Origin: Bryopsis sp. KO-2023 | Lineage: Eukaryota > Chlorophyta > Ulvophyceae > Bryopsidales > Bryopsidaceae | Direction: 5' to 3' | Length of the DNA: 64,000 nt | Assembly: GCA_030272585.1 (NCBI GenBank) | Contig: BSYQ01000002.1 | Location: 5,332,001-5,396,000 of the forward strand | Shown: one piece after another, positions 1 through 12,364 of the stretch | How positions within the stretch are numbered: the stretch's first letter is position 1 | Layout: each line of letters opens with the position of its first letter | Made by a program: the position numbers and the translations under genes | The notes under the pieces: model-generated | The model's input: only the letters and a program-made list of their open reading frames with translations | What the model was told of the DNA's origin: nothing | Databases searched by the model: none

Positions 1-1880
1 GGCAACGTAGACAGAAATTAAGACCCTACCATGTCACTTTAGGCACTTTCCCAACCCGTAGATGTCACGTTTGCATCTCATCTTCTCACTTCTCCTCCCT
101 TCCAGTGGGAGAAATTTACCCGACATTATAAAATTTCGCGCATGTTCATGAAACACATGTTTGGATACCTTTCTCCAAGAGAAGAGTCAACACATAGATA
201 ACATGACACTGGAAAGAGATTTTTATGGGGGGGGAAATCAGGTGGCTTTTTTCTTTTTCACAAAAGCTTAATCGCCCTCCAGCTCGAAAAGGATGAAACT
301 CGAGTTGAGGAATAACACACGACGTTGATATTCTTCAAAGCTGTTGGTCCTCTATCCAACACAAGTCTATCTTCGAACACACGTCTGCTCTCTATATTCT
401 ACCTTAAGGTTCCGGTAGAGATCGGTTTTAAATAGACATCATAGTTTTCATGTGGGTCCCTCCACACTCTTCGACGCCTTTTAAAAAATTCATTGTTTCT
501 TCGCGGCTCCAACTATCCAACATCGTACGTTATCGTCTTACGATACCTTCGGATACTATTCCGTCGTTCCAGTTCTTTATTATTATTATTTTATGAGCCT
601 CTTTTTTTCTTAACTTCGGGAACTACCTTGTACACGGTTACTGTTACAGCGCGCTACAGGTACACCCAACCCATTTTTTTTGTTCCCAAGCAACTCACAT
701 AGACCTTGACACATCGAGATGCTTCAACTTGAGGCTAGCAAACTTTGGTAACACGTCGTACCGAACTCAGTCAAGGATGTGTTCGATACCTTGAACCATC
801 ATAGCATAGAGTTCCTATGATCAGCCTTGCAAGATAGCAAAAAAAAGAAAATATCTCTTTTTTTAATTGAGCGTAGATCGGCTTTTGTCCACCGATTATC
901 ATAAATATTGCATGAGGTTTGAGTTGAACAAGATGATTTATATATATATATAAGCAGCATGATGCGGCAAGTCTATAAAATGACATAGTTGATCCTAATC
1001 ATCCCTAATATACATGCGGTAGTAATACGTCTTCTTGGCGCCCCAAACTCTTAGGCCTGCGTGTGGTCAGTTCGCTCTGCATGACGATCGCTGAGGTGAA
1101 AAGTTTCTCAAAACTCTTGAAGACTTTTTCCTTTCCGAGGAAATGTGCTTGTTCCTCATCCGTAAATTTTTTTATCGTCAACATCTACCATAATTTTGGA
1201 TTAGCACAAGTATTGACATCACAAAGCGGAATCAACAAACATGCCAAAAGCTTGCTAAGTTGAAGAGGGTTCAAAAAAAAAGCGAGAAACCAAGTCCCAC
1301 CCGAATTGTCTGGAAACCACTATCCCTCAAAAACAAACCAAAACCCACTCATTGAAAGATAAACACTGGTCCCAAAGCTGGTAATCATTTCGGCCCACAC
1401 ATTCCCCTCCAACCCAAGTAAAGTATGCTGTCTTGATCTTAGTGCTTGCGCTGGGAACGATTCATTGGTCTCCTCTTGCTTGAGGATGTCGGGCTGGCAA
1501 GCAGTGGTGATAGAATTTATGCGGCCAATGAGGGAGCCGAAGTCTGTGGTGGTGGTGTGCCGGCAGACTCGTTGGTTGCAGTTGACTTCATGATCCTTGA
1601 CGTGGTTTTCTGAGTCGGCTCGAGTCCGAGCACCTGAAAGTAAAGTCCGCTACACGTGGCCATTTGGTCCTTGAGCTTTCCCGGCCATTGAATCGCATCC
1701 TTGTTTTTGCCGTAATTATCCATGCTCGTACTTGGGCACGCCGAGAAAGCGTTTTCCAACCACCATCTTCATAAATGACCGCTCCTTACATGTTAAAGTG
1801 GAAACTTCTCCGGAGAGGTCGTCCTTGATATCAATTGATATCTTTTCGTCAGAGTGGTGGAGTTCATTGTCGATTGTCTT
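1..1880. other. No gene seen; left edge
   Basis: I see no supported gene here. Open frames are short, overlap on both strands and have no recognisable protein pattern. The stretch is AT-rich, with poly-A and poly-T runs. Its right end (about 1500-1880) may be decayed downstream sequence of the LINE on the minus strand, but no motif there proves it. Confidence 0.5.
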
Positions 1881-1894
1881 GCACTTACGATTTC

Positions 1895-2430
1895 AGTCTA
1901 GTTGACAATAAAGCCCCCCTTGGTGGGATAAATCCGAGCAATCTCATTGCGATATCATCCAAGGAGCGGTCCTTACGTAGACCGTGCAACAACCTAGTAT
2001 GTGACACGCTGTCAAAAGCACCTTTTAGGTCAATCCACAAAACATCAATTGTAGGTTTTATAGTGGCGGGATAAAAAAAACGCCAAAACGTAATGAAATT
2101 AACGGGAACTAATAAATCTATATCTAAAACCTGCTTTATTAATTGTGGAGTCGAATTCCCAGTGAATCTTGCTTTCCCGTAAGAACAGGATTTTCATAAA
2201 CGACTTAATAGATTCCTAGTAAAATGCATATCGATCGGTATGTTGATGGATTCTGACGGTTGCCACGTTTTTCCCAAATCGGATTAATTTTCCCATGTAA
2301 TCGGAAAACAACCAAACGCGAAACAATTGGAGAAAAAACCCGGTTAACCTGTAAGATGCACGAAAAGCCTGTCAAGGAGTTATACCACTTCGAAAAACTT
2401 TTGAAGGCCATGGCAGGGTTTGCCACCGAT
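1895..2430 (-). mobile_element. Decayed LINE (non-LTR) reverse transcriptase
   Basis: Read on the minus strand, two blocks match the order of a LINE-type reverse transcriptase. The first (about 2430-2205) ends in INPIWEKRGNRQNPSTYRSI, the usual 'PIxKKGxRxxPxNYRPIS' entry block, and runs on in a shifted frame into KSFMKIL and a NKAGFR pattern (about 2205-2110), like the QxGFRxGxST block. The second (about 2065-1900) contains DVLWIDLKGAFDSVSHTRLL, the catalytic A motif with its Asp and the AFDSV signature, followed by a helix resembling LLHGLRK. Frame changes and stops separate the blocks, and no YADD box or endonuclease was found, so the copy is dead. Family placement within LINEs is not possible from this fragment. 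The A motif is the strongest evidence. Confidence 0.75.
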
Positions 2431-3823
2431 TTTCAAATTGGTGCTCCGACACCCTATCTTCTCAATACCACAATTGCTTTCAAAGATGGAGGCTTTTGTT
2501 CGATGGTGTGAAATCCAAAATTATGTACCTGAAATATCGCACGATCATGATCCTCATCATCCCGAGCTGCACGTGGAAGCCTGGAGGCAAAGGTGGCCTT
2601 GATTGCCGAGGAGCAAGGATCCAGATATCCAGGGGCACAATGCAAATGAACTTGACCAAGGTTTTTCTTTAATCACCTCAATATGCTAGCGGCAACTAAT
2701 CAAGCATATTTACCAAGGATCATCGATAAATACCAGATTTATCAAATAGTAAACTGTCCCATCCTAGTCCCCGTGGAGAGCCAAGTCATCCATACATGCA
2801 CAACAAAGAAAAACACCCGGGTCAACTCCAAGTGGTATTTCACTCCCGAGATGGATGATTGATATCGTCTGAACGAGATAACCTCGGATTAATGCAAGTA
2901 AAGTGCATGCGATAATGCTTAGCGTTAAAATGTTTGGGTGCGCGTCCATCCAAAAAACCAAACGTACGAAAAACGCAGGTAGAATTAAGACTTGTATAAG
3001 GTGTCCAAGTAGGGTCTTCCGACGTCGAGTCCTTTGTCTTTCGCATGTTTGGATGGTTTCTCCTTGCAGTCCCGGGAGGTCCTCGTAATCCAGGTTGTTA
3101 CCTTCTGATCCGACGTAGTCTCTTGAAAGGGGGTAGCATACCTCCGGGAGTGAAGACAACATATAACAACACTCTTACCCTTGCCTCCCGAGCCCTACAC
3201 GAATAGTATTTGATTCTTGTTGCCCGGGGAATCGATGAGAGCATTGCCCTGGAACCATATCAGAATGTCTAGGTCATTACTAGATAATGTTCTCGACATC
3301 TTCGGTGAGGGATCTAGTAGCACAACGCACGAACTTCAATATGTACCTCAACTCCAGTGGCCTAGCTTGAGATTATCAATGAGGATGCAGGGAAACTGTG
3401 CTTGGAAGCCAATTCCAATAATGTCTTGGGGGTGGAAAGAGCATTGGCAGCTGGGGTCGACCCTAATTGCGCCGATTTTGCTGAAAGGACCCCTTTGCAA
3501 CCCTTCTCTTATCAAGTGGTTCACCCTTTTGCCCATAGAAATATATAAACAATAAGTTGAATTTTTTATCATTGTCATGAAGCGGCTCTATGAGCTTGAT
3601 GGTTTCTAAGTGTTGGAAATATGATAAATAAACCTTTAGTCTTCCCACTTCCACATAAGACTCACTATTACAACAAACACGCCACCGCCAAGGTGGAACC
3701 AATCGTTCCCAACTAAGTCGATTATACCAATTTGATCCACTTTAGTGGCTTTCTCTTCGGATGAGTTTGCTATTTGTGCTTCGCGTTCTCGACAAGTTTC
3801 GTAAAAAAAAAAAACTGACTCCA
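2431..3823. other. No gene seen; possible LINE remnant
   Basis: A 132-residue minus frame (2764-3162) and a 112-residue plus frame (3217-3555) are open, but neither shows a domain I recognise. This is where the 5' part of the minus-strand LINE would lie, yet I see no endonuclease motif. Confidence 0.4.
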
Positions 3824-4228
3824 AATGATAGTGAAGCTTGTGGGTGACGCAATAGTGGTCGGCTGTGTCGGTTGGATTCGTGATAACTTGCTGGCTAACG
3901 CAAGTATACTTTTGGGGTTTGTTGATTTAGACAACTCTCTAGCTAGCGCGGTTGTGAACGCTACTAGAGCACTTGGGTTGGGAAGTGATTGCGTCAGGCA
4001 AACACTTAACACACACACAAGCGGGAACACACCTATCCCACGAATCCCGAGTCTTTACAACTAGAATGGAATGTCAAAACAACGAGTGGGCCTCTTAAGT
4101 ACCCCTAAGTGTAGTACGCTGACGCATGCCCCAAACTCTGGGTCTAATCTGTCTTACTCGCGAACCCACATGCGTCAGCCACCCTCGGCTCTAACCCAAA
4201 CTACCTCGTAGCGCTAAAAGACTAACAC
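3824..4228 (+). repeat. Left arm of inverted repeat (uninterrupted copy)
   Basis: This 405-bp segment is repeated in inverted orientation at 9121-10748. Matching words include GAAGCTTGTGGGTGACGC near the outer end, CAACTCTCTAGCTAGCGCGG in the middle, and CATGCCCCAAACTCTGGGTC and ACTAACAC toward the inner end. This arm is continuous, whereas the right arm is split by two hAT-type insertions, so this copy gives the empty-site sequence. The arms could be long terminal repeats of a decayed DNA transposon of about 7 kb, or a plain inverted duplication. No transposase is visible between them. Confidence 0.8.
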
Positions 4229-6953
4229 CAAATGTGTTCAACGGTTTGATAACATAAACAACAATGGCGGTGATGCAAGGCACTGTCCCGGAATCGGCAT
4301 TGTCAGGGAACATAGGCGTTTGGTCCGGGTTGCTTGGAACACCTGCTATAGCGGGTTTCCGGTTGTCATGGTCCGCTGCCACTTGTCTTTTCCAGGGTTT
4401 CCCGTTTTATTCTCTCCCCTCCAAGTGGCCCCCCTCCCATAGGTTCCTCCTTATCCCCTGATTCGGTGTCGGTGTCGGTGTCGGTGTCAGATAGTTCAAC
4501 CACTGACTTCCTCGTTCCCCCTCGCCCTAATGCTGCCCGGGTTGTCGGCCCTTTCCGCTCCACACTTTTCTTCTTCAGCGGCGTGAATCCTAGCCCCATG
4601 TCCAGTGTTTTGGATTATTATATTTTCTACATTGCCCTCATCTTGAACATTTTTTCTTACCACAGTCCGCTTACCATAATTGCTTTCTCAACAAGGTTCT
4701 TCCGAGATTATCATTCAATGCCCCAACATACTCACAGCTCTGCGTCTACAAAGTTTATCTGTGCGTTAAATGCACCGTATTGACTATATTATGTATATAC
4801 GTGTATAACACTCGTCATCAGTTTGTCTCGATACATTGACTGCGTCATTGCTGCCTTCCTTGCATCACTTTATTAAAAACAAAGCTTCGTTCCATACCTA
4901 TCCAAGGAACGGTAATATCACAAGGAGAGATAGTCTTCTATATCAAGTGGACAGTCGTCAAGTAAAAAGTTTTACTTACTATTTCCCTCCTTGCCACGTC
5001 TGCTTCCAACTTTTGAGCGGCTCTTTTTCTCATTGCACTTTCCCGACAGACTGGTTCCACATTCGCCGTGCCTTCTGGGTGTCCATGTTCGTTTTCGTTC
5101 GGTACAATAGTCAACGGTACCTTGATTGTAATCATACCCTTGATAAAATTTTCACTTTTTTTTCTTTCTTCGGCACAACCAAAATCACCAGCATAATACA
5201 AACAACGTATTTTAGGCGCACCCTTGGTGATGTTCAGCTGTCAAACTGAAACTCTTCCGTACTCGTTACTGTAAAGCCCAAACTAGTGCTCAGTAGCTAC
5301 AAAACCTGCGTCTTCTAAACCTGCCCCGCCGTGCCTATTCAAGCATGCACTGTGGGAAGTGCTGTGATTTTTGACTTTTTCGAAAGTTGTGCCTGTTTGG
5401 ACTTAAACGCCCTGCCTTGGAAACATGAGTATTGCAACTGGTGCAAATGTGGGAGTGGAGGATTGATTATATGGTGGTATTCCGAAAGAACCACTATCAT
5501 TCATCGAGTAAAACGATATATAAATCTTCAAAGTCGTATCGTATCAAAAATCAGCTTTTCCACCTCCCTCACTGGGCACAAATGCCTACTGATATCTCGA
5601 ATTTTACCAACCGGTACATCTAACTATAGTCTATTATCTTTCTCTATCATGAAATTATAAAGCATTTGAGGCGTAAAGGTTTTCACGCCAACTCAGCCAA
5701 AATCTCAGCCAAGGGTACCCAATTTTGAAAAAAGGAAGTAAAGTCATGAACATGCGTTGCTTTTACGTGAGAATGGAGGCTTGCAGGGCTCATCTACCCT
5801 CGGCGTATTCCTGGGCAATATGCGATATTCTTCCATCCCAAAGAAGGTGTGTAGTGCACGAAGCCATCCTAACGCTCTAGAAACTTTTAGGGAAGCAATA
5901 CATTGTCGATCAAAAAAAAACACAACCTACTATGTATCCTGACGTTCATGTGTCATTCATCTAACGATCAATGAAGGCACAAAGCTCCTTTCACATATGC
6001 CGGAAAGTGCCGCCTCAATGATGTTGGGGAGTTTTTCCCCACTCGGCCAACCTCTAATATGAAACCAACACCGTTGAATGCAATCTGAAATAGATCGTCC
6101 CGTGTCGTTGCACTTCACATTATGAGTTCTTACACTTCTCACTAAGGTTTGTAGCGTCAAGCAGATAGATATGATCAAAATTGGTTTCGAGGGTAAACTA
6201 TGATTTTTGGTGCAACATCTCGTTAAACTCAACACCAACCGTTCCACGGACCACATCAACAAATATACTAATGGAAAGTGATCCAGGATCTATTGTACTT
6301 GGCATCAAGTAATATACCCTGGGAACAGAGAGGAGAATCGACAAAGAGAACGACCATAACTCTTCTCTTCATGTCATCTTCATTCAAGTATTTGTTTCCC
6401 TCCTAATTGTAAGAATGGCACTAAGCTAACGTGCTATATGTTGCATGGCAGCGATATTCCGTTTAGGGGCGGTCGTAAATTCTTTTTTCAATGTTTTTAA
6501 ATTGACTGTCTTGGGCTAGGCGACCGAGACATCTCTGCGCAATATATATTTGTCTTATGCATGTTTGCTCTTTTAGCTAGTAGAGTGTGAGGTGAACCTC
6601 CCAAACCCCTCCCTTGAAGCCTCTTTAACCCATCAAGCCCCCACTCATTGATGGGACCCTTGACCTAATGTCATTAGGGCGAGGCACCAGGGTTCTTGAT
6701 CTTCTATTGGGATCCTATGGAACTTAAGCTGAGACTAGGCTAGCGCCCATAGCTAGTTTGTAGCTCTCATCTAGCTAGTGTTTATTAAACATCTCGGTGA
6801 TCACTTGAAACATAGAGCTTCGCTAGTGGTGCTACGACTCTCTTTCAGCGGCCTCCGTTATCAATCTTTGGCGGGCGACGCCATGATAATATAATATAAT
6901 ATGTTTTTTGGTCTTCTAGTAGGTCCGCTCTATTTTTCCATTGAGCTTCTATG
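4229..6953. other. No gene seen inside the inverted-repeat interval
   Basis: Only short frames occur, none with a recognisable pattern. A small (GGTGTC)n tract is present at about 4464-4490. If the flanking inverted repeat marks a transposon, its coding part has decayed beyond recognition. Confidence 0.4.
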
Positions 6954-7296
6954 CAGACTTGGGCTGAGACCCCTGTGCACAGGACAGGACAGCACAGGCT
7001 GTCTATGCGCTGCACAGGGTCGGACCTGTGTTGCACAGGTGCACAGATTGCACAGCACAGCACAGGCACGGTCTGTGCAGATTCTGTGCGGATTTTGTGC
7101 AGATTCTGTCCAGATTCTGTGCAGTTTCTGTGTTGTGCTGTGCAGTCTGCGCACCTGTGCAGCACAGGTCGGACCTGTGCCGTGCACAGACAGACTGTGC
7201 TGTTCTGGCCTGTGGAATTTCGTTCCAAAGGACAGAACAGCACAGGTGCACAGAATCCGCACAGAACAGGGGTCGGTCCTGTGCAGCCCACCACTG
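6954..7296. mobile_element. hAT-type non-autonomous element, GCACAG-rich
   Basis: The element is 343 bp and flanked by a perfect 8-bp target duplication CTTCTATG (6946-6953 and 7297-7304). Its ends are inverted and begin CAG: CAGACTTGGGCTG on the left and CAGTGGTGGGCTG read inward from the right. An 8-bp duplication with short CAG-type ends is the hallmark of the hAT superfamily. Nearly the whole interior is made of GCACAG/CTGTGC words in both orientations, mixed with GCAGATTCTGT. It has no transposase; the open frames here are by-products of the repetition. Confidence 0.85.
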
Positions 7297-7304
7297 CTTC
7301 TATG

Positions 7305-9120
7305 TGGCAGTGATTGTCGTACCATTCTATAACAACGTACCTTGTTTGTCGCCCAAGACGATTGAAGGGGGCGACCCAAGACGACCATACACTCTATGCA
7401 GGTTGGCTTTTCTGCCCCATATTGTGTGGTAATAGTGACGCGAAGATAAGCAAGAACTTGAAAATCTACTATCACGGATTCAAGACTTTAATCGCCATTA
7501 TTCACTCCATACTAGTCCAAACCGGACAAAAAATATACCAAAAGTTCAGAACTTTCAATGGCTATTCGAATCTGATCTTGGAGTTTGGAAACAACCAACC
7601 AGAAACCCACTTAAACCAAGTATTGTATGGCGTTAATTGAATATCCATCACAAGTCATGTACGCTTGCGTATGTGTTATTAAACCGTTGATTGGCGGTAT
7701 GTGAATGAACGCAGAGAAGAAAAGGGAGCAAACCTTCTTGCACTTAGCTCTTTTTCAACAAACAAACCGACCACACATCATTAAACAATGCACTGAGTTT
7801 TGACTGAGAACTTGATGCAAATGCCTTAGCGTAAAGTATCCTTCTGTAAAATCGACGACAAACAGCTAATAGAACTTACTCTTCACTTTAGTGATATAAT
7901 TTGGAAAGGTCTTGCATCATTTTCCCCTCTTTGATATTAGAGTTCGTTGGTTTGGCCATGAGTTCCTTTTCCTATATAAATATGGTATACATTTATCCGT
8001 TGCTGACAAATAGTAGAAAAAAAATCCGGAAACATGCTTCAAACAATGACTACCAGGTCACTGTAATGGGACATGTTTTAGGGTTCGGGTCGATTGGTTG
8101 ATCTTTGTTTCGTTAACAAGATATCTTTCGCTGAAAGTCACTTCACTACGTGAGTGTAGAAAAACTGCAAATGCAATTGTAGAATTAGAAAAACATATGT
8201 AATATTCCGGAAAATAGTTTTGGGGGCTCTTGAGCATCCTATCAAGGTGTATGGTTTAACTAATAATTTTGTTTCGTTTTATTCCCTTTTTTTTGACAGT
8301 TTTTGGTTGAGAGCAAACGTTTCTCTCTTTGTGGAACGATGAGGGAAAAAACAACTCTCGAAAGAACTCTAAAAAATGACGACATATTGTTTAAACAACA
8401 AAGTTCAACTCGCTTTCCTTGCGGTTCGGTTTTTATGGCCGAAAAAATCATTGATCGTTATTATGAGTGCATCAAATCTTTTATAAAAACTTTCCGAATA
8501 TTTTTCTTCATGAAACGACACACCGTTACCCCAAGAAATTGAATCATGTTTGAAAACGTTTATGGAAAATTAAATTTCCTTGTAGTAGAGATTCATGAAC
8601 AATCAAAATATGTAAACTCTCAGAGCGCGCATTATGGTCAAAAATGGTCGTTTTTATTTGTTGGTTATTCTTTGGTTTATTTTTTGGATAGGTCTTTGAA
8701 TTGATGCGATCTCCCTAGTACTGAGCCCAACAACATCTTCGACTTTTTCGTGAAATATTATCTCTGCTCAAAAAAAAAATATGTTTTTCTTTGTTGACCC
8801 AGAGATGGAACTTTCAACCAAAAAAAAAAGTTTTATGCGAATTTATTCTTGGCCAGGTTTTCTACTTTTGGTAATTTTTGTCAAGATGAGTCTAGTGCTT
8901 CAGTGAGCAACGGAGTTGGATTGAGCAATGATCGAATAGTGACCTATCTTGTAACTCACGAAAAACAGCTTGTAACGAGTGTTTTCTTATAAAAATTGTG
9001 ATTCTTCTTTTCAACGATAAATCTCAACTTCTCGCAAAAGACCATTCTTTCCAACTTTTTTGTTAACTTTCACAAGCATCCATTTTCGTTAATTTGGCTT
9101 ACGAGCGTTTAGGCTTAAAA
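7305..9120. other. No gene seen
   Basis: This is AT-rich sequence with poly-A and poly-T runs. The open frames (for example 7314-7640, 8303-8542) show no recognisable protein features. Confidence 0.4.
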
Positions 9121-9169
9121 GTGTTAGTCGTTTTGAGCGCTCCGAGGTAGTCTGGGATAGGGACGAGTG

Positions 9170-9640
9170 CAGAGATAGGACTTGGGCCGAATTCCTGGTA
9201 CGGCTACGGTCCGGTACGGTTACGGTCGGGTTACGGTCACCGTACTATGGCCATAACTCCGTACCGTAACCGGAGTAATATGTTGTTTTTACGGTACGGA
9301 ACAGGTACGGTATAGCTACGGCAGGCCCTAAATCACCGTGAAGTAGTGTGGTTCAGTGCTAAAGCGTTAAAATGTAGTCTGTAGGATCGTGAGTTCGAAT
9401 CCCCTTGAGTTTTTTTGGGTTCTCGGGACCCTAAGGAGGTCACTTTCTACGGTTTACGGTGGTTACAGCCGTAACGGTCATTAGTAATGACTCATTACGG
9501 TTCGGTCCAGAGCGGTACGGAGTGGTACGGTGGTCCGGTTCCGAGCACGAAAACCACTCCGGTCCGGACCGTAACCGTAAGTGACCGGAGTGGGGTTACG
9601 GTACGGTTTACGGTACCGTAACCGTGAAGTCCTATCTCTG
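9170..9640 (+). mobile_element. hAT-type element, TACGGT-rich, with tRNA-like core
   Basis: The element is 471 bp. Its terminal inverted repeat is CAGAGATAGGACTT at both ends. The flanking 8-mers are GACGAGTG (9162-9169) and GACAAGGG (9641-9648), six of eight matching, so the insertion is not young. The interior is filled with TACGGT/ACCGTA and GGTCCGG words in both orientations. In the middle lies a tRNA-like stretch (about 9340-9408). A second copy of the family is at 44028-44492 in the opposite orientation, with a perfect duplication. No transposase is encoded. Confidence 0.88.
9340..9408 (+). other. tRNA-Cys-like segment inside hAT element
   Basis: The stretch has an A-box-like GTGGTTCAGTG and a B box GAGTTCGAATCCC at normal tRNA spacing. 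The better preserved relative at about 44256-44332 reads like tRNA-Cys through the anticodon arm (CTGCAGT loop, anticodon GCA). The acceptor strands do not pair, so this is a remnant and not a working tRNA. Confidence 0.6.
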
Positions 9641-10011
9641 GACAAGGGTGGCTGCCGCATGTGGGAGTATATGTAAGACTAGATTAGACCCAGAGTTTGG
9701 GGCATGCGTTGTTTCCAGCCAGTCGTGACATGCGTCATTGTACTACACTTGGGGATACTTAAGGTGCCCACTCGCTCTTTTGACACTCATACTTCGTTTT
9801 AAACCGGGATTCGTGGGACCGGTGTGTGCCCGCTTGTGTGTGTGCTTGTGTGTGTGTGTTTAAGTGTTTTGCCTGACGCAAACACTTCCCTTTAAGTGTC
9901 TAGCAAGCGCTCACAACCGCGCTAGCTTGAGAGTTGTCTAATCTACAAACCCCACAGGTACACTTGCGTTAGTCGCAAGTTATCACGAACCCAACTAACA
10001 CAGCCAACCAC

Positions 10012-10706
10012 CAGACCTGGGCCCGACCGGACCGGCGGTCAAAAACCGGTCCGGTCCGGTCCATCCCGTCCAAAGACCGGCGGACCTGTCCGGTCCTGTC
10101 CGGTCCATTGAAAAAACGCCGGTCCTTTCAAAACCGGACAGGTCACCACCGGTCCTGTCTAGTCCGGTCCGGTCCAATCAACCTCGGAAATCTGGGGAAA
10201 TCTGGACCGGTTTTCAGACAGATTTTCCGGTTTCAGACAGGTCACACCACAATTTCGCCTTTATTGGATAGGCGATGTGACCTGTCTAGAACCGGAAAGA
10301 CCTTAATCTTGACAGGTTGTTTCCCTGTTTTAGACCGGCGCCAGGTCGGTCTGGACAGGCGCCTGTTCAAAACAGGTGTACTAGGCGTCACACCTGTCCA
10401 GACCGGTCAACCCATTAAGACCTGTCGAAAGGGTAGTCTGGCAGGTCTGATTCCTTTATTAGACAGGCGACTACTTGTCCAGACAGGGTTTACAGGTCGG
10501 ACAGGCGGGAGTTTTTGGGTAAGACCAGTCCAGAAAGGTGTAATCCGGTCCATTAAAGGTTCCCCTTTATTGGACAGGTTTTGACCTTTACTAGACAGGT
10601 CGTGGACCTGTCCAGACAGGTGCCAGACCTGTCTAACAAAGGTCAAAACCTGTCCAAAAAGTGGTTGCCGGTCCGGTCCTGTCCAACGGGTCGGCGCCCA
10701 GGTCTG
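10012..10706. mobile_element. hAT-type element, GACAGG-rich
   Basis: The element is 695 bp and flanked by a perfect 8-bp duplication CCAACCAC (10004-10011 and 10707-10714). Its ends are CAGACCTGGGC in inverted orientation. The interior consists of GACAGG/CCTGTC and CCGGTCC words in both orientations, some in larger hairpin-like pairs. The uninterrupted target is seen at 3855-3862 in the other arm of the inverted repeat (GTGGTCGG, the complement with one change). The end sequence is close to that of the 6954-7296 element, so the two may be recognised by related transposases. No protein is encoded. Confidence 0.9.
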
Positions 10707-10748
10707 CCAACCACTATTGCGTCACCCACAAGCTTCATCACTATCAAA

Positions 10749-11390
10749 AAGTCTTTCTCAGCATGTTTTTTCGTGGAAAATGCCGCAACATTCATCGTTG
10801 AAAATGCCATCTTTCGGAGCAATATATTGGTGAAAAAGATCTAAGTGGGTCCACTCGTTAAACACAATTAAAGAGTCTTCGTTTGGCGGGTGTCCATGGT
10901 AATTTACTAGCGAGTCTTTTGCGAGCCTGTTTCATACAGGTGGATCTTTCTACCCAAGGGGCAGCGGTTCGTTCGTAACTCGTACAACTTTTCGCGGGCC
11001 AATTAAAAGTCTTAGCTTTGGTGCGATCAAAGTACATTATCCAAAGTGCCCTGAACCCTCCAACAAGCAAGGATGCAATCGAACATTGGAATATTTTTAT
11101 ATACATACATATTAAACTTCGGTGATAATGTTTTCTAGGAGAGAAAGTAGGAAATTGTGACCTCGACAATAAAAATACCCTACATCAAAGTCTCCCTTTT
11201 TTTCACTGGGAACTCGATTAGTTTTTCATTAAGGTCGCGGTGTCTTATGGTCGAGCCACCGTAACACGGTGTTAAAATATATAACGATTATCCCAAGCTG
11301 ATGTTTCAGGCCAACCTTGCATACGCTCGCATATTTCTCCTCTTCGAGGTCAGGCAAAGCCCACTTTCTAACGCTGTCTCTGCCGACCCT
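10749..11390. other. No gene seen
   Basis: The minus frame 10858-11169 is open but has no recognisable domain. Confidence 0.4.
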
Positions 11391-11397
11391 CAACTAT

Positions 11398-11560
11398 TTA
11401 AACTTCTCATGGACGGCAACCAATTGCGTCCTTTGTTTTCTGACTTCGGCCTTGAGCGTAGCTATTCTCTGGTTCTTGATTTCGTGTTGTTCTTGCATTT
11501 GTCGGAACAATTTCTTCATGGCGGGTAAATCCTGCGCCGTCGAAAAGGATTGAAGTAGCT
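11398..11560 (-). CDS. Possible C-terminal coiled-coil exon
   Basis: On the minus strand a short frame reads LLQSFSTAQDLPAMKKLFRQ, then continues with a charged heptad-like pattern to HEKFK and a stop at about 11398. The spacing of Leu, Met and Ile suggests a coiled coil. No start codon or partner exon was found. It could be the tail of a gene or the remnant of one. Confidence 0.25.
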
Positions 11561-11691
11561 CGTTGCCGTTTTAACTTTTTCCCCGATTTTTTATGCAAAG
11601 GAGGTGGAAAATCGACCCTTTTTTAACTGAATTCTATTTGAGCGAAGTTCAAATCCTCGTGCGATGAGAAGTTGAGGGGAAGTGTTGCGAT

Positions 11692-12364
11692 CAGGGTTTG
11701 CTAGTAGATCAATTTGCAACGATCTACTAACTAATGAAGGTCAAAATTCGCACGAGGTGAAAGGCTACTAAATAAAGTCGTTAGTAGGGAAATTTCCTAC
11801 TTAATAGTATCTATTAATAGCATGCCCTAGTTAGTAGCTAGTTGGTAGGTCGGTCTACGTACTAATCAATGTTTGAATGCACATTTTATTGATTTTGTTA
11901 AGCTTCGCTCAAAGGCACTCACGTGACACACAACCTCACACATCCAAGCCGTCCAAGTTGTCCAAGCCAGATGGAAGTTGTGGGGGAAAGTAGTGGATAG
12001 GCTAGTTACATAATTAGTAGCTAGTAGGCGTTAGTAGTATTTCCAGCCTACTAGCCAATCTACTAGCAACCCCTGGTTGAGATATCCTTATGGTTGAGAT
12101 ATCCTTATGACCGACTGTGCTGAGTTCCGATATCGCACATGCAGCGTGAGAATGATGTCGCGACAGCGTAGTACTGTCGCCAAGTTTCTTTTTTGATATA
12201 TATAATTATGTAACTAGTCAGTAGGTATTAATAGAAAATATCCACGTTAATACCTACTGGCTCAGGATTTTGCCTACTAACTAAAGTTGCCTTAGTAGTT
12301 AGTAGAAAGTTAGTTAAACGTTAGTAGATTTTCAGCCTACTAGCCAATCTACTAGCAAACCCTG
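11692..12364. mobile_element. hAT-type element, CTAGTA-rich
   Basis: The element is 673 bp and flanked by a perfect 8-bp duplication GTTGCGAT (11684-11691 and 12365-12372). The terminal inverted repeat is CAGGGTTTGCTAGTAGAT, 18 of 18 matching. The interior is rich in CTACTA/TAGTAG words. A second end-like sequence stops at 12075 and is followed by GTTGAGAT, with a tandem GTTGAGATATCCTTATG beside it. This suggests an internal duplication or a nested relative. The empty site is at 12761-12768 in a duplicated host segment. Confidence 0.9.

Larger units (their letters stand above)
9121..10748 (-). repeat. Right arm of inverted repeat, split by two hAT insertions
   Basis: With the elements at 9170-9640 and 10012-10706 removed, the remaining roughly 450 bp match the reverse complement of 3824-4228 along its length. 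This arm has about 25 bp more than the left arm near 9695-9725. The outer end is around 10748 and the inner end at 9121. Confidence 0.8.

Noticed and set aside
2764-3162. Second reverse transcriptase (ACMDDLALHGD resembling YVDD)
   Set aside because: The neighbouring RT blocks are absent and the position is wrong for the LINE fragment at 1895-2430.
6845-7475. Long overlapping Cys/Gln/His-rich open frames on both strands
   Set aside because: They result from the GCACAG repetition of the hAT-type element and have no protein family pattern.
9995-10646. Open frames with repeated DRTG or LSG residues
   Set aside because: They are translations of the GACAGG and CCGGTCC repeats in the 10012-10706 element.
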